Of a stretch of DNA of 43,940 nucleotides, positions 9,705-18,784 are shown piece by piece. The stretch covers positions 575 through 44,514 of the forward strand of contig CAJOID010000022.1 of the NCBI GenBank assembly GCA_905234595.1, in the 5' to 3' direction. The first letter of the stretch is position 1. Every line of letters begins with the position of its first letter. Position numbers and translations under genes: made by a program. This stretch comes from an uncultured Lachnospiraceae bacterium. GTDB lineage: Bacteria > Bacillota > Clostridia > Lachnospirales > Lachnospiraceae. The notes below the pieces were generated by a model, which was not told where the DNA came from, made no database searches, and saw only the letters and a list, made by a program, of their open reading frames with translations.

Positions 9705-10637
9705 TTAATTCTCCCCGGTAGTAATGATGTCGCCTATGTGTATCTCTCCGTCATAATCATATCTGTTGATGAGCAGCGAACCGTCTACGGTCCTCACCAC
9801 GAGACGGCCGTCAAAAATATCAGCCACCTCTCCGGGAGCGTATCCCGAGAAATCGATCATCTCGTCAAACGGCTGCGCACTCCATATCGTGATCCTGCGG
9901 CCCGATATATAGGCATAAGCACCCGGAAACGGCGCTGCCACACCGCGGATCAGATTATATATATCCCTGGTCCTTCCGCGGAAGTCAACGAGTCCGTCCG
10001 CCGCAGTCCTCTTGGTATACCATGAATCATAGTCCTTTGACTCCGTGCGGATGCTGACCTCGCCGGCTTCATAAGCCGCAAGGAGCCTCCTGATCAGCCT
10101 CTTGGAGACTATCATATTCTTGTACTGTGCCGTACGGATGTCATCGCAGGGACCTATCTGAAAAGTCTCGGTCGCAAAGATGTTCGGTGAATCCGCTTTT
10201 TCATCATATCTGAACAGATTCAGATTGAATCTCGTATCACCCAGAATGATCGACCAGTTAAGAGGCGATCTGCCGCGCCCGAAGGGCAGGTAACCGGCAT
10301 TTCCGTGGAATCCGTAGACACCGAACTTAAATCTGTCCAGAACGGATGCGGGTACCAGCCTCTGCCATCCCATGGATATACCGATATCAAAGGTATTCGC
10401 TTCCATAAAAGCCGTCGTCTTCTCATCGGTAAGACCGTAGCTGTCGGCTTCATGTACGGGGATCCCGTATTTATCCGTCAGAAAGCTCAGCCCCTTATAT
10501 CCCGAGACCTCATTTTTCTTAGTCACTTCGGGAGAAATGGTCATGACCAGATCCACGGAGCATATCTCATTCTGTATGAATTCGATTATATTCTCGGATG
10601 TGTCTTTTACACCGAAAACAACTACCTTGTAATGCAT
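9705..10637 (-). CDS. Methionyl-tRNA-formyltransferase-like sugar formyltransferase
   Basis: A 310-residue protein of the formyltransferase family. It has an N-terminal hydrolase/transferase domain and a C-terminal OB-like domain resembling that of Fmt (NLIRGVAAPFPGAYAY). Its place beside nucleotide-sugar enzymes argues for transfer of formyl from 10-formyl-tetrahydrofolate to an amino sugar rather than to Met-tRNA. Of the Asn-His-Asp catalytic triad of Fmt, the His (H111) and the Asp (D149) align, but the Asn position is glycine (G109, in YGFHGN). LPFGRGRSPLNWSI is otherwise well conserved. The start lies 5 nt after the epimerase stop. The substrate could be a 4-amino-6-deoxy sugar from the PglE-type step or a 2-amino uronate. 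Confidence 0.85.
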   Translation of the reverse strand: MHYKVVVFGVKDTSENIIEFIQNEICSVDLVMTISPEVTKKNEVSGYKGLSFLTDKYGIPVHEADSYGLTDEKTTAFMEANTFDIGISMGWQRLVPASVLDRFKFGVYGFHGNAGYLPFGRGRSPLNWSIILGDTRFNLNLFRYDEKADSPNIFATETFQIGPCDDIRTAQYKNMIVSKRLIRRLLAAYEAGEVSIRTESKDYDSWYTKRTAADGLVDFRGRTRDIYNLIRGVAAPFPGAYAYISGRRITIWSAQPFDEMIDFSGYAPGEVADIFDGRLVVRTVDGSLLINRYDYDGEIHIGDIITTGEN

Positions 10638-10642
10638 GTGTT

Positions 10643-11617
10643 TCAGAGATTCTCCTTGTACCAGTCAATGGCCAGAGCTATGCCTGCGGCGAAATCAAAC
10701 TGAGGATCATAGCCGAGCATATCTCTCGCCTTGCTTATATCGGCATTTGAATCGCGTATATCGCCCTTTCTCGGAGGTCCGAATACGGGCTCGCGTTCGA
10801 TCTCAAGCGCTTTGCACAGATCATAGTAGACATCGATCAGATACTCTCTGCCGCCCGCGCCGATATTGAATGCTTCTCCGGCTGCGTCGCTGCCGGCCAG
10901 GCATGCTCTTAAGTTCCCCTCGATCACGTTATCTATATATGTGAAATCTCTCGACTGCCTGCCGTCCCCGTTGATGGTCGGAGTCTCTCCGGCCAGAAGC
11001 TGCCTTAAGAACTTCGGGATAACGGCGGCGTACATGCCGTCCGGATTCTGTCTGCGCCCGAAGACGTTGAAGTATCTCAGCCCGTATGTATCCAGACCGT
11101 AGAGATCGTGATACAGTCTGCCGTATTCCTCATCGGTCTTCTTGGTCAGAGCGTAAGGGCTCAGGACACGGCCCTCATGCCCCTCTCTCTTGGGCAGTTT
11201 GGTCGAGTCCCCATATACGGATGAACTGGATGCATAGACGAACTTGCTGACATCATTCTGTCTGGCCGCCTCCATCATATTGAGCGTTCCGCGTATATTG
11301 ATCTCCTCATACAGGAGAGGCATCTCTATGGATCTCGGTACGGATCCCCATGCGGCCTGATTGAGGACATAATCAACACCTTCTGTCAGTTTGAGACAGG
11401 TATCCATGTCCCTGATATCTCCCTCTGTAAAAGAGAAATTCTCGCGGCCCATGATGCCTGTCAGGTTCTCTATACGTCCGGTCGAAAGATTGTCCAAACA
11501 TCTGACACGGTAGCCCATATCGACCAGTGCTTCACATATATTGGATCCGATGAATCCGGCTCCCCCCGTTACGAGGAAGACCGAATCCTTATCAAACCTG
11601 CAATCCTGATATCCCAT
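10643..11617 (-). CDS. NAD-dependent UDP-hexosamine/uronate 4-epimerase (TviC/WbpP type)
   Basis: A 324-residue extended short-chain dehydrogenase. The NAD-binding TGGAGFIG lies at 17-24, a serine run at 130-133 (YASSSSVYGD) and the catalytic Tyr155-x3-Lys159 in SPYALTK. GLRYFNVFGRRQNPDGMYAAVIP and the RDFTYIDNV block match the WbpP/TviC/WbgU group, which interconverts UDP-GlcNAc and UDP-GalNAc or their uronates. It is followed upstream by the TviB/WbpO-type dehydrogenase only 3 nt away, the same pairing as in the Vi antigen and Pseudomonas O6 pathways, so UDP-GalNAc uronate is the likely shared product. GGAGG precedes the ATG by 9 nt. Confidence 0.92.
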   Translation of the reverse strand: MGYQDCRFDKDSVFLVTGGAGFIGSNICEALVDMGYRVRCLDNLSTGRIENLTGIMGRENFSFTEGDIRDMDTCLKLTEGVDYVLNQAAWGSVPRSIEMPLLYEEINIRGTLNMMEAARQNDVSKFVYASSSSVYGDSTKLPKREGHEGRVLSPYALTKKTDEEYGRLYHDLYGLDTYGLRYFNVFGRRQNPDGMYAAVIPKFLRQLLAGETPTINGDGRQSRDFTYIDNVIEGNLRACLAGSDAAGEAFNIGAGGREYLIDVYYDLCKALEIEREPVFGPPRKGDIRDSNADISKARDMLGYDPQFDFAAGIALAIDWYKENL

Positions 11618-11620
11618 GCC

Positions 11621-12937
11621 TTACAGCCTCCAATACAGGTATTCGTCGTCCGAATACGCAGCCTTGTCAAACATTCCCTTTAAGTCGGCCAGAACCTTGA
11701 CCTTGTTATCCTTATTGAACATGGCCGACACTTTATCACGGTCATATGATGCGAACTGATCGTGAGATACGGCGAAGATCACGGCGTCCATATCATGCAC
11801 TTGGGATACGTCGGCAAACTCTATACCGTACAGCCTCTTCGCTTCATCGGCATCAGCTGCGGGATCGACCACGATCGGATCGATACCGTACTCCTTCAGT
11901 TCGTTATAGATATCTATCACCTTGGTATTACGCGTGTCGGGGCAGTTCTCCTTGAACGTGAAGCCCATGATGACCACACGTGCATTCTTGACCGTAAGTC
12001 CCGATCTGATCAGGTTCTTGACCAGGCTCTCTGCGACATACTTGCCCATGTCGTCGTTGATGCGTCTGCCCGACAGGATGATCTGCGAGTGATATCCCAG
12101 CTGCTCGGCCTTGTATGTCAGGTAGTAGGGATCCACACCTATACAGTGTCCGCCTACCAGGCCGGGCTTGAAGTTTAAGAAGTTCCACTTGGTGCCTGCT
12201 GCCTCGAGCACATCCTTGGTATCTATACCCATCTTGTGGAAAATGATCGACAGCTCGTTCATAAAAGCGATATTGATATCACGCTGGCTGTTCTCTATGA
12301 CCTTTGCCGCCTCAGCCACCTTGATCGACTGTGCGCGGTATACACCGGCTTCGACTACGAGTTCGTATATCTTCGCCACTGTATCCAGAGTCTCCTCGTC
12401 CATACCGGATACGATCTTGGTAATGGTCTCGAGCCTGTGGACTTTATCACCGGGATTGATACGCTCGGGTGAATATCCGATCTTGAAATCCACTCCGCAC
12501 TTAAGTCCCGATTCGGCCTCTATGATCGGCACACACACATCCTCGGTCACACCGGGATATACGGTCGATTCAAATACCACTATCGAACCCTTTGTCAGGT
12601 TCTGTCCGAGTATGCGGCTCGCGCCCTCCACGGGGGTCAGGTCGGGAGTATGATCGTCATTTACGGGAGTGGGTACGGCCACGATATGGAATTTGGCCTC
12701 GCGGAGTCTGGCGGGATCTGCCGTGAAATCGACCTTTGTCTCCCTTATCGCATCATTGCCCACTTCACCGGTGGGATCGATACCCTTTTTGTACAGATCG
12801 ATCTTGGCTGCGTTTAAGTCAAATCCGATGACGTCGATCTTCTTTGCAAAGGCTACCGCGATCGGCATACCTACGTATCCGAGTCCGACCAGCGAGAGTT
12901 TCTCGCGTCCCTGTGTAATATCTTCGTATAAGCTCAT
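11621..12937 (-). CDS. tviB: UDP-N-acetylhexosamine 6-dehydrogenase (TviB/WbpO type)
   Basis: A 438-residue UDP-sugar dehydrogenase that would oxidise C6 of UDP-GlcNAc or UDP-GalNAc twice with NAD to give the uronate. The N-terminal Rossmann motif is GLGYVGMP (18-25). The catalytic cysteine is C265 in GGHCIGVDPYYL, and the central helix carries K and N residues (KVIENSQRDINIA). FTFKENCPDTRNTK marks the C-terminal UDP-binding domain. Length and motifs fit the TviB/WbpO/CapL group rather than UDP-glucose dehydrogenase. An AGGAG site sits 4 nt before the ATG. With the adjacent 4-epimerase it defines a UDP-GalNAcA branch, whose carboxylate is a plausible target of the AsnB-like enzymes. Confidence 0.94.
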   Translation of the reverse strand: MSLYEDITQGREKLSLVGLGYVGMPIAVAFAKKIDVIGFDLNAAKIDLYKKGIDPTGEVGNDAIRETKVDFTADPARLREAKFHIVAVPTPVNDDHTPDLTPVEGASRILGQNLTKGSIVVFESTVYPGVTEDVCVPIIEAESGLKCGVDFKIGYSPERINPGDKVHRLETITKIVSGMDEETLDTVAKIYELVVEAGVYRAQSIKVAEAAKVIENSQRDINIAFMNELSIIFHKMGIDTKDVLEAAGTKWNFLNFKPGLVGGHCIGVDPYYLTYKAEQLGYHSQIILSGRRINDDMGKYVAESLVKNLIRSGLTVKNARVVIMGFTFKENCPDTRNTKVIDIYNELKEYGIDPIVVDPAADADEAKRLYGIEFADVSQVHDMDAVIFAVSHDQFASYDRDKVSAMFNKDNKVKVLADLKGMFDKAAYSDDEYLYWRL

Positions 12938-12962
12938 GTTTCTCCTTCCGACAGTATCCTGT

Positions 12963-14186
12963 CTATCTGAAGCACTCGTGTATGGTATCTATTATCACGT
13001 CCTGTATATCGGGCGTCATCTTGTTGTCACTCGGCAGGCATAATCCCCGTTCAAATATATCGGCACCCACATCTCCCGATACGCTCACAAAGGCATTATC
13101 CCTGTATATCGGCTGCATATGCATCGGTTTCCAGATAGGACGTCCTTCCGCGTTGAGAGCCGATATAGCCTCAAGTATCTGTGTCGGACAGCTCCTGCCC
13201 GGCTCACTTACATATGAAGCCTCATGATCCGTACGGGTCTGTGCGCACATGGCCTCCGGATCTATGATCATGCATGAGAGCCAGTAGTTCGGTTCGGAAT
13301 CAGCTTCATCATACGGATTCATCTTTACCGGCAGGTCTTTTAATCCCTCACGGTATCTCATATATATGGCCTTTTTCTGAGCCTTATGTTCATCTATATA
13401 GGGTATCTGGCCTCTGACAACTCCCGCGATGACATTGCTCATACGGTAGTTGTATCCCAGTTCCGTATGCTGATACCACGGTGCGGGATCCCTGGACTGG
13501 GTGGACCACTTGCGGACCTTGTCGGCAGCCTCTTTATCTTCTGTCAGGAACATACCGCCCGATGAACCAGTGATTATCTTGTTGCCGTTGAAACTGATCG
13601 CATTATAGAGACCGAAGTTACCGGTCTGTCTGCCCTTGTAGGTGGCACCCAGACTCTCCGCAGCATCCTCGACTATGATCGCACCGTGTCGGCGGCACAC
13701 TTCGGCTATCTCATCCACGCGTGCGGGCACTCCGTACAGATGGGCGTACACCACGATCTTCACATCGGGATATTTCTCAAAAGCGAGTTCCAGAGCTTCG
13801 GGTGACATATTCCATGTATCACGCTCCGTATCGATGAATACGGGTTCGCCGCACTCATAGACTACGGGGTTGACCGTCGCATCAAATGTCATATCGGTAC
13901 AGAACACACGGTGTCCGCACAGCGCGCCGTGACCGGTACGGGTAGGACCGTACACTTTCTCACCGGCCAGCTTGACAGCCATATGAAGCGCTGCGGTACC
14001 TGCGGACAGGCCCACCGCATATTTACATCCCACATATTCGCATATGCCGTTCTCGGCGCCGTCTATATTGGCTCCCAGAGTCGACATCCAGTTGGTCTCA
14101 TATGCCTCGGTTATGTATTTCAGTTCATCGCCGTGCATGGTGGGAGATGACAGATATACTTTTTCTTCAAATGGTTTATGCGGCAT
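12963..14186 (-). CDS. DegT/DnrJ/EryC1/StrS aminotransferase, PglE/LegC-like
   Basis: A 407-residue PLP-dependent sugar aminotransferase. The PLP lysine is K203 in SFNGNKIITGSSGG and the cofactor-stacking region is EDAAESLG (173-180). The N-terminus (YLSSPTMHGDELKYI) and WSTQSRDPAPWYQHTELGYNYRMS match the group that aminates UDP-4-keto-6-deoxy-GlcNAc at C4 (PglE, LegC). The 4,6-dehydratase that would make this substrate starts 11 nt upstream in the operon. An extra stretch at about 76-96, rich in Gly, His and Cys, makes it slightly longer than PglE. GAGG lies 8 nt before the ATG. The expected product is UDP-2-acetamido-4-amino-2,4,6-trideoxyglucose. Confidence 0.9.
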   Translation of the reverse strand: MPHKPFEEKVYLSSPTMHGDELKYITEAYETNWMSTLGANIDGAENGICEYVGCKYAVGLSAGTAALHMAVKLAGEKVYGPTRTGHGALCGHRVFCTDMTFDATVNPVVYECGEPVFIDTERDTWNMSPEALELAFEKYPDVKIVVYAHLYGVPARVDEIAEVCRRHGAIIVEDAAESLGATYKGRQTGNFGLYNAISFNGNKIITGSSGGMFLTEDKEAADKVRKWSTQSRDPAPWYQHTELGYNYRMSNVIAGVVRGQIPYIDEHKAQKKAIYMRYREGLKDLPVKMNPYDEADSEPNYWLSCMIIDPEAMCAQTRTDHEASYVSEPGRSCPTQILEAISALNAEGRPIWKPMHMQPIYRDNAFVSVSGDVGADIFERGLCLPSDNKMTPDIQDVIIDTIHECFR

Positions 14187-14196
14187 GGCACTTACC

Positions 14197-16056
14197 TCAT
14201 TTCTGCAGATATGTATAAGTCGGAACTATGTTTCTGACCAGAGGTCTGATATCCTGGTCCTCGATCTCGCTCGAATCCTTGAGTTCCTTGAGCTGCTCAA
14301 AGAACCTATCCTCATCGATCTCCAGCGGTCTGCCTATATGGATCATGGAGTTGGCAGTCTCTTTGAGCCCCTCCTCATCCATCAGCATCTCTTCGTACAG
14401 TTTCTCGCCGGGTCTTAATCCCGTGAACTTGATCTGGATGTCATCATACGGTTTATAACCGGAGAGTCTGATCAGGTTCTCCGCGAGTTCCAGTATCTTA
14501 ACCGGCTCACCCATATCCAGCACGAATATCTCTCCGCCCTTCGCATATGCTCCGGCCTGAAGCACCAGGGACACCGCCTCGGGGATCGTCATGAAGTATC
14601 TGATGATATCGGGGTGCGTGACCGTCACGGGGCCGCCCTCTGCGATCTGCTTGCGGAACAGCGGTATGACGGATCCGTTGGACCCCAGCACGTTACCGAA
14701 ACGTACCGCCACGAACTCCGTGTCATATTTATTGTTGAATGTCTGAATGATCATCTCACAGATACGCTTGGATGCACCCATGATATTGGTCGGGTTCACT
14801 GCCTTATCCGTACTGATCAGCACGAACCTGCGTGCTCCGCTCATCGCAGCTGCCTGAGCCACATGGAAGGTTCCGAATACATTGTTCTTGATGGCTTCGC
14901 CGGGACTGTCCTCCATCAGAGGCACATGCTTGTGTGCGGCGGCATGATATACGATGGCGGGGTGATACTTATCAAATATCCAGTTCATACGGTTCGCATT
15001 ACGTATGCTGGCGATCAGCACCTCCATATCCAGCTCGGGATGATTGAGGATCAGCTCCTGCTGGATCTCATAGACACTGTTCTCATATATGTCCAGCATG
15101 ATCAGCTTGGAAGGATGATGCGTGGCTATCTGCCTGCACAGCTCGGATCCTATCGATCCGCCCGCACCGGTGACCAGGACCACCTGGTTCTGGACATATC
15201 CGAGAATGGAATCCAGGTCAATCTCTACCGGGTCACGTCCGAGCAGGTCCTCGATCTCTATATCGCGGAGTTTGGACACTGATACGTCCCCGTTCACTAT
15301 CTGGTACATACCGGGCAGAGACTTGATCTTGCACTCGGTCTCCTTGCATATCTCAAGGATCTCCCTGAGCTGGCCTCTGGATATCGAGGGCACGGCCACG
15401 ATGATCTGATCTATCTCATATGTGTCCGCGCACTCCAGTATCTTGTCGCGGCCTCCGACCACCCGTACGCCCTGGATGTACTTGCCCCATTTGCCCTTAT
15501 CATCGTCAATGATGCACTTGATCTTCATCGTGGAGAAATTCGATGTGGTGATCTCCTTGATGATGACGTTCGCAGCCTCGCCCGCACCGATGACCATGAC
15601 GGCTATATCGTTGTTGCGGTTGTTGCTCCTGTGCTTTAAGTTACGCAGGAATCTGTATGAGAATCTGCTCACGAACATGAACGCGATCAGAATGAACACA
15701 TACAGGAAATAGTAACTCTTGGGAACCGCGAGGACGCCCTCCTTGAATATCTGCAGGCCCACGAGATTGACCAGTCCCGACAGGAAACACGAGACCACGA
15801 TGGACTGAAGCTCCGCTTCGCCCGCATATGCCCACAGTGAACTGTACAGTCTGAAAACATAGAAAAGTAAGATCGTGATCACTACATTGATCGGCAGGAA
15901 CCTCTCAATGGGAGTCCTAAACTGCGACGGTATCACGCCGTAACTGAACTCGTATCTGATCAGAAGAGCAAGTACCGAAGACGCAACAATGCTGATGATA
16001 TCGTATATCACCAGCGCTGTCCTTCTGTATAATATCTTAAAGTTAAACGGTTTCAT
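14197..16056 (-). CDS. Membrane-bound UDP-GlcNAc 4,6-dehydratase (WbpM/PglF/CapD type)
   Basis: A 619-residue protein of the large WbpM/PglF type. Four N-terminal membrane segments (about 12-135) anchor it. A CoA-binding-like Rossmann domain spans about 150-250 and the catalytic SDR domain starts with TGAGGSIGSE at 296-305. The active site reads S415-T-D-K and M426-x3-K430, with Met where classical SDRs have Tyr, the Ser-Met-Lys triad of retaining UDP-GlcNAc 4,6-dehydratases. It would make UDP-2-acetamido-2,6-dideoxy-4-ketohexose for the adjacent aminotransferase. The start has no Shine-Dalgarno sequence and follows the polymerase stop by 4 nt, suggesting coupling. Confidence 0.94.
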   Translation of the reverse strand: MKPFNFKILYRRTALVIYDIISIVASSVLALLIRYEFSYGVIPSQFRTPIERFLPINVVITILLFYVFRLYSSLWAYAGEAELQSIVVSCFLSGLVNLVGLQIFKEGVLAVPKSYYFLYVFILIAFMFVSRFSYRFLRNLKHRSNNRNNDIAVMVIGAGEAANVIIKEITTSNFSTMKIKCIIDDDKGKWGKYIQGVRVVGGRDKILECADTYEIDQIIVAVPSISRGQLREILEICKETECKIKSLPGMYQIVNGDVSVSKLRDIEIEDLLGRDPVEIDLDSILGYVQNQVVLVTGAGGSIGSELCRQIATHHPSKLIMLDIYENSVYEIQQELILNHPELDMEVLIASIRNANRMNWIFDKYHPAIVYHAAAHKHVPLMEDSPGEAIKNNVFGTFHVAQAAAMSGARRFVLISTDKAVNPTNIMGASKRICEMIIQTFNNKYDTEFVAVRFGNVLGSNGSVIPLFRKQIAEGGPVTVTHPDIIRYFMTIPEAVSLVLQAGAYAKGGEIFVLDMGEPVKILELAENLIRLSGYKPYDDIQIKFTGLRPGEKLYEEMLMDEEGLKETANSMIHIGRPLEIDEDRFFEQLKELKDSSEIEDQDIRPLVRNIVPTYTYLQK

Positions 16057-16060
16057 CTGA

Positions 16061-18784
16061 CTATGGTTCGTATTTATACAGGGCCATGGGAGCTACCATC
16101 AGAAGCATGATCAATCCGGCCGGATTGCAGGGGTGTGATATCCACTCCGTCAGCCCGCAAACTGCATACATAACAGACACTGCCAGGGCTATTCCCGCGA
16201 GCCGGTCATGGGTTCTGTGCCGCAGGAAGACCATAAGTGCCTGAACGCAGGTGCATAAGCACCAGATAATAAACATTATCCCTATAATGATACCACCGTC
16301 GTAGGCTACCTGTAAATAAATGTTGTGCGCATGAGCGAGCACTTCCCCGCTTGGAAGAGTCGCTCCCATCTCCTCATGTCCTTCGGGAGTCAGCTGCTCG
16401 AAATATGCCCTGAAAATATCCAGTCTTCCGTTGGTCACATCCTGCTGCTGATCCTGCTCGAGCTTCCACACATTGAAGTACCACTCGTCCTTTTCCTCAT
16501 CATAAACCCAGTAATCGATATCCCACCATTCCTTGGGCGGTTCACCCTCAAGGCTGTATTCATGAGGAGGAACGAATCCGTCCGTGTCATCGGGCGCCTG
16601 TACCATGTTCTCTCCCGTGAGCATCAGCCCCGGAGCGGTATACCCCGCGGGCACTCCTGCTGTATATCCGGCGTCTGCCTGCTCTGCCCCCTCCTCTTCG
16701 GTAGTGGTGTTGAACAGTTCCATCTTATCCACATAGATATCATCGCGCCGTCCGTAGATCGTGTACTTATCCAGGCGGATCCTGTCTTCATCCACTCCCA
16801 GCATCTTATTGAAAAACGCCTTGGTCAGACGGCTGAAGGTGATATAGTCCTCGCTGTCGTAATCGGTGCTTATCAGCAGGTCCTGGGGATAAACCTCTAT
16901 CTCCATGAGTCTCGGCTCACCCACGAGCGCGGGCAGAGCCTTCTGCGCGGTAAAGACTACAGGCAGGCTCACCGCGATCGATACCATGACCAGCACTGCC
17001 TGGGAACACAGCGATCTGATGCGGCCCGCTCCTTCTCCCTTAAACGAATATGCGACCCACATGACGAGTCCCATCGCCACAACGCCGATCATGGCCGTAC
17101 GGGACATCGTAAACAGCATATATACACCGGCCACGCCGGTCATACACATCTCCGGTATGCACTTACGGAAGGTTCTTACGCTGTTATACTTCGAGAAAAG
17201 TCTGACGAGAACGGCACACATGACCAGTGCCATATATTCCGCGGTAATGGTCACCGTATGGAAAACAAAAGGATACCTGACAAAGGTCACCGAAGAATAC
17301 GGTCTGTGCATCAGACAGAAGATCACACAGCCCGCGAAATGGAGCAGGATGCCGTTTGCGATATTGCCGAAAAGCTTCGCCCTGCGCTCCCAGAACAGCA
17401 TCCTGAAAGCATATACGCCGGCTATGACTGTCATAAGGATGGGCCAGTATTCATGGTGGCGCCTAATTATCATGCCTGCCGCCATGGCAATGGATATGAT
17501 CGCATACGGCCAGCTGACGATACCGAGAGGATTGCGCTTCTCTCTGATGCTGACCACCAGACATCTGATGATATGTGCGGCCAGTATGGCCAGCACCGGC
17601 ATCAGCCTGCATGTCCACATCATGGCTTCCACATGATACTCATCTGCCATATCGGGAAGGTTATGCACATAATACAGTCTGGCGGCAGTGATCCCGCCGA
17701 TGAGCATCAGCGCGTTGTACCAGTTGACAAGCTCCGGCAGAGCGAAAGTCACTATCACCCCGAGCCCCAGGAAAAATGCCATCTTGCGCCATGCTATGTC
17801 ATGGAAGATCTCATACAGTGAATTCATATATTCCACACAGGCCCACAATGCCAGTGCGATAAAGAGCGCCTGTGCGAGATCCTGTATACGCTCCCAGCCG
17901 GGAACCGGCTCATGGCCTTCTTCGCCTTCGGACGGATGATTGACCGCATGCAGAAGCATGCACGCCAGGATCAGCACGCCCAGGATCATGACAACGATAT
18001 CAGAAATATATATGCTGAAGATATGCAGGGGACCGATGAATATGACCGCTATGACAGCGCCGGCTATGATCAGCGGATTGCATATGATCCTGATTATCCA
18101 CTGTATCGTGCACAGTTTATTAAGCGGCTCGCATTTCTCACTGAGCTTATCGATGATAAATGTCATCAGCACGCCGACCGCGGCAAGTATGGCGATATAT
18201 ATGAGCGAACGCGTCTTCCTGAGGGGCTGCGTATACGTATATCTGGTCATCACGTTATATGCGTCACGGTTTTCTCCGCAATACTGCATGAGCCCGTTAT
18301 TGGCTGCACCCGAATTGCCGGTCATCTCAAACCGGACCTCGAAGTCGGTCGTAATGCCTTCGAGGGTATAGAAATATCCCTCACCCACCCCGGTATCCAG
18401 ATTGATATATACATCGGCGTATCCTCCGCCGCTTCCCGGAGTATAAGTCTTATCGTCCACGCTCTTTAAGCTGTCCGTGGAGACCGTCACCTCCCTGAGA
18501 AGCTGCGCGGTGCTCGTCTTAAACACACGCATGGTCAGCTGATCATCGTAGTAATCGCCGTTTATATACACGCCTATCGAAGCGATATGATCATATTCAG
18601 CCGTAAACTGCTGCAGAGCGGTCATCTCACCGCCTACAGTGACGGCTCCGGCGGCATGTTCCTTACCGGAAGTCGTGATATTCTCATGAAACAGTCTGAA
18701 GGGGAAAATGCTTAATATAAGTATCCCCAGGATGACATAGATTGCATACTTAACAGCCTGTGCACGGGTTATTATACGTCTCAT
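16061..18784 (-). CDS. Large O-antigen ligase/polymerase-like membrane protein
   Basis: A 907-residue polytopic protein, about twice the length of a plain Wzy. After a first membrane segment (about 13-30) comes a soluble region of about 160 residues with beta-strand-like alternation, probably extracytoplasmic, then a dozen or so hydrophobic segments. A second, acidic soluble loop of about 200 residues (about 615-815) leads into HAHNIYLQVAYDGG, which matches the His-Asn region of Wzy_C/O-antigen ligase proteins. It is the best polymerase candidate in the window and would join repeat units outside the membrane. It overlaps the upstream gene by 4 nt. The function of the extra domains is unknown. 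Confidence 0.82.
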   Translation of the reverse strand: MRRIITRAQAVKYAIYVILGILILSIFPFRLFHENITTSGKEHAAGAVTVGGEMTALQQFTAEYDHIASIGVYINGDYYDDQLTMRVFKTSTAQLLREVTVSTDSLKSVDDKTYTPGSGGGYADVYINLDTGVGEGYFYTLEGITTDFEVRFEMTGNSGAANNGLMQYCGENRDAYNVMTRYTYTQPLRKTRSLIYIAILAAVGVLMTFIIDKLSEKCEPLNKLCTIQWIIRIICNPLIIAGAVIAVIFIGPLHIFSIYISDIVVMILGVLILACMLLHAVNHPSEGEEGHEPVPGWERIQDLAQALFIALALWACVEYMNSLYEIFHDIAWRKMAFFLGLGVIVTFALPELVNWYNALMLIGGITAARLYYVHNLPDMADEYHVEAMMWTCRLMPVLAILAAHIIRCLVVSIREKRNPLGIVSWPYAIISIAMAAGMIIRRHHEYWPILMTVIAGVYAFRMLFWERRAKLFGNIANGILLHFAGCVIFCLMHRPYSSVTFVRYPFVFHTVTITAEYMALVMCAVLVRLFSKYNSVRTFRKCIPEMCMTGVAGVYMLFTMSRTAMIGVVAMGLVMWVAYSFKGEGAGRIRSLCSQAVLVMVSIAVSLPVVFTAQKALPALVGEPRLMEIEVYPQDLLISTDYDSEDYITFSRLTKAFFNKMLGVDEDRIRLDKYTIYGRRDDIYVDKMELFNTTTEEEGAEQADAGYTAGVPAGYTAPGLMLTGENMVQAPDDTDGFVPPHEYSLEGEPPKEWWDIDYWVYDEEKDEWYFNVWKLEQDQQQDVTNGRLDIFRAYFEQLTPEGHEEMGATLPSGEVLAHAHNIYLQVAYDGGIIIGIMFIIWCLCTCVQALMVFLRHRTHDRLAGIALAVSVMYAVCGLTEWISHPCNPAGLIMLLMVAPMALYKYEP

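Noticed and set aside
16325-17821. Long plus-strand open frame (498 codons) opposite the polymerase gene, and a similar one at 25653-26786
   Set aside because: His-, Tyr- and Arg-rich composition without domains, no ribosome binding site, fully antisense to well-supported genes. They are mirror frames of membrane-protein codons.
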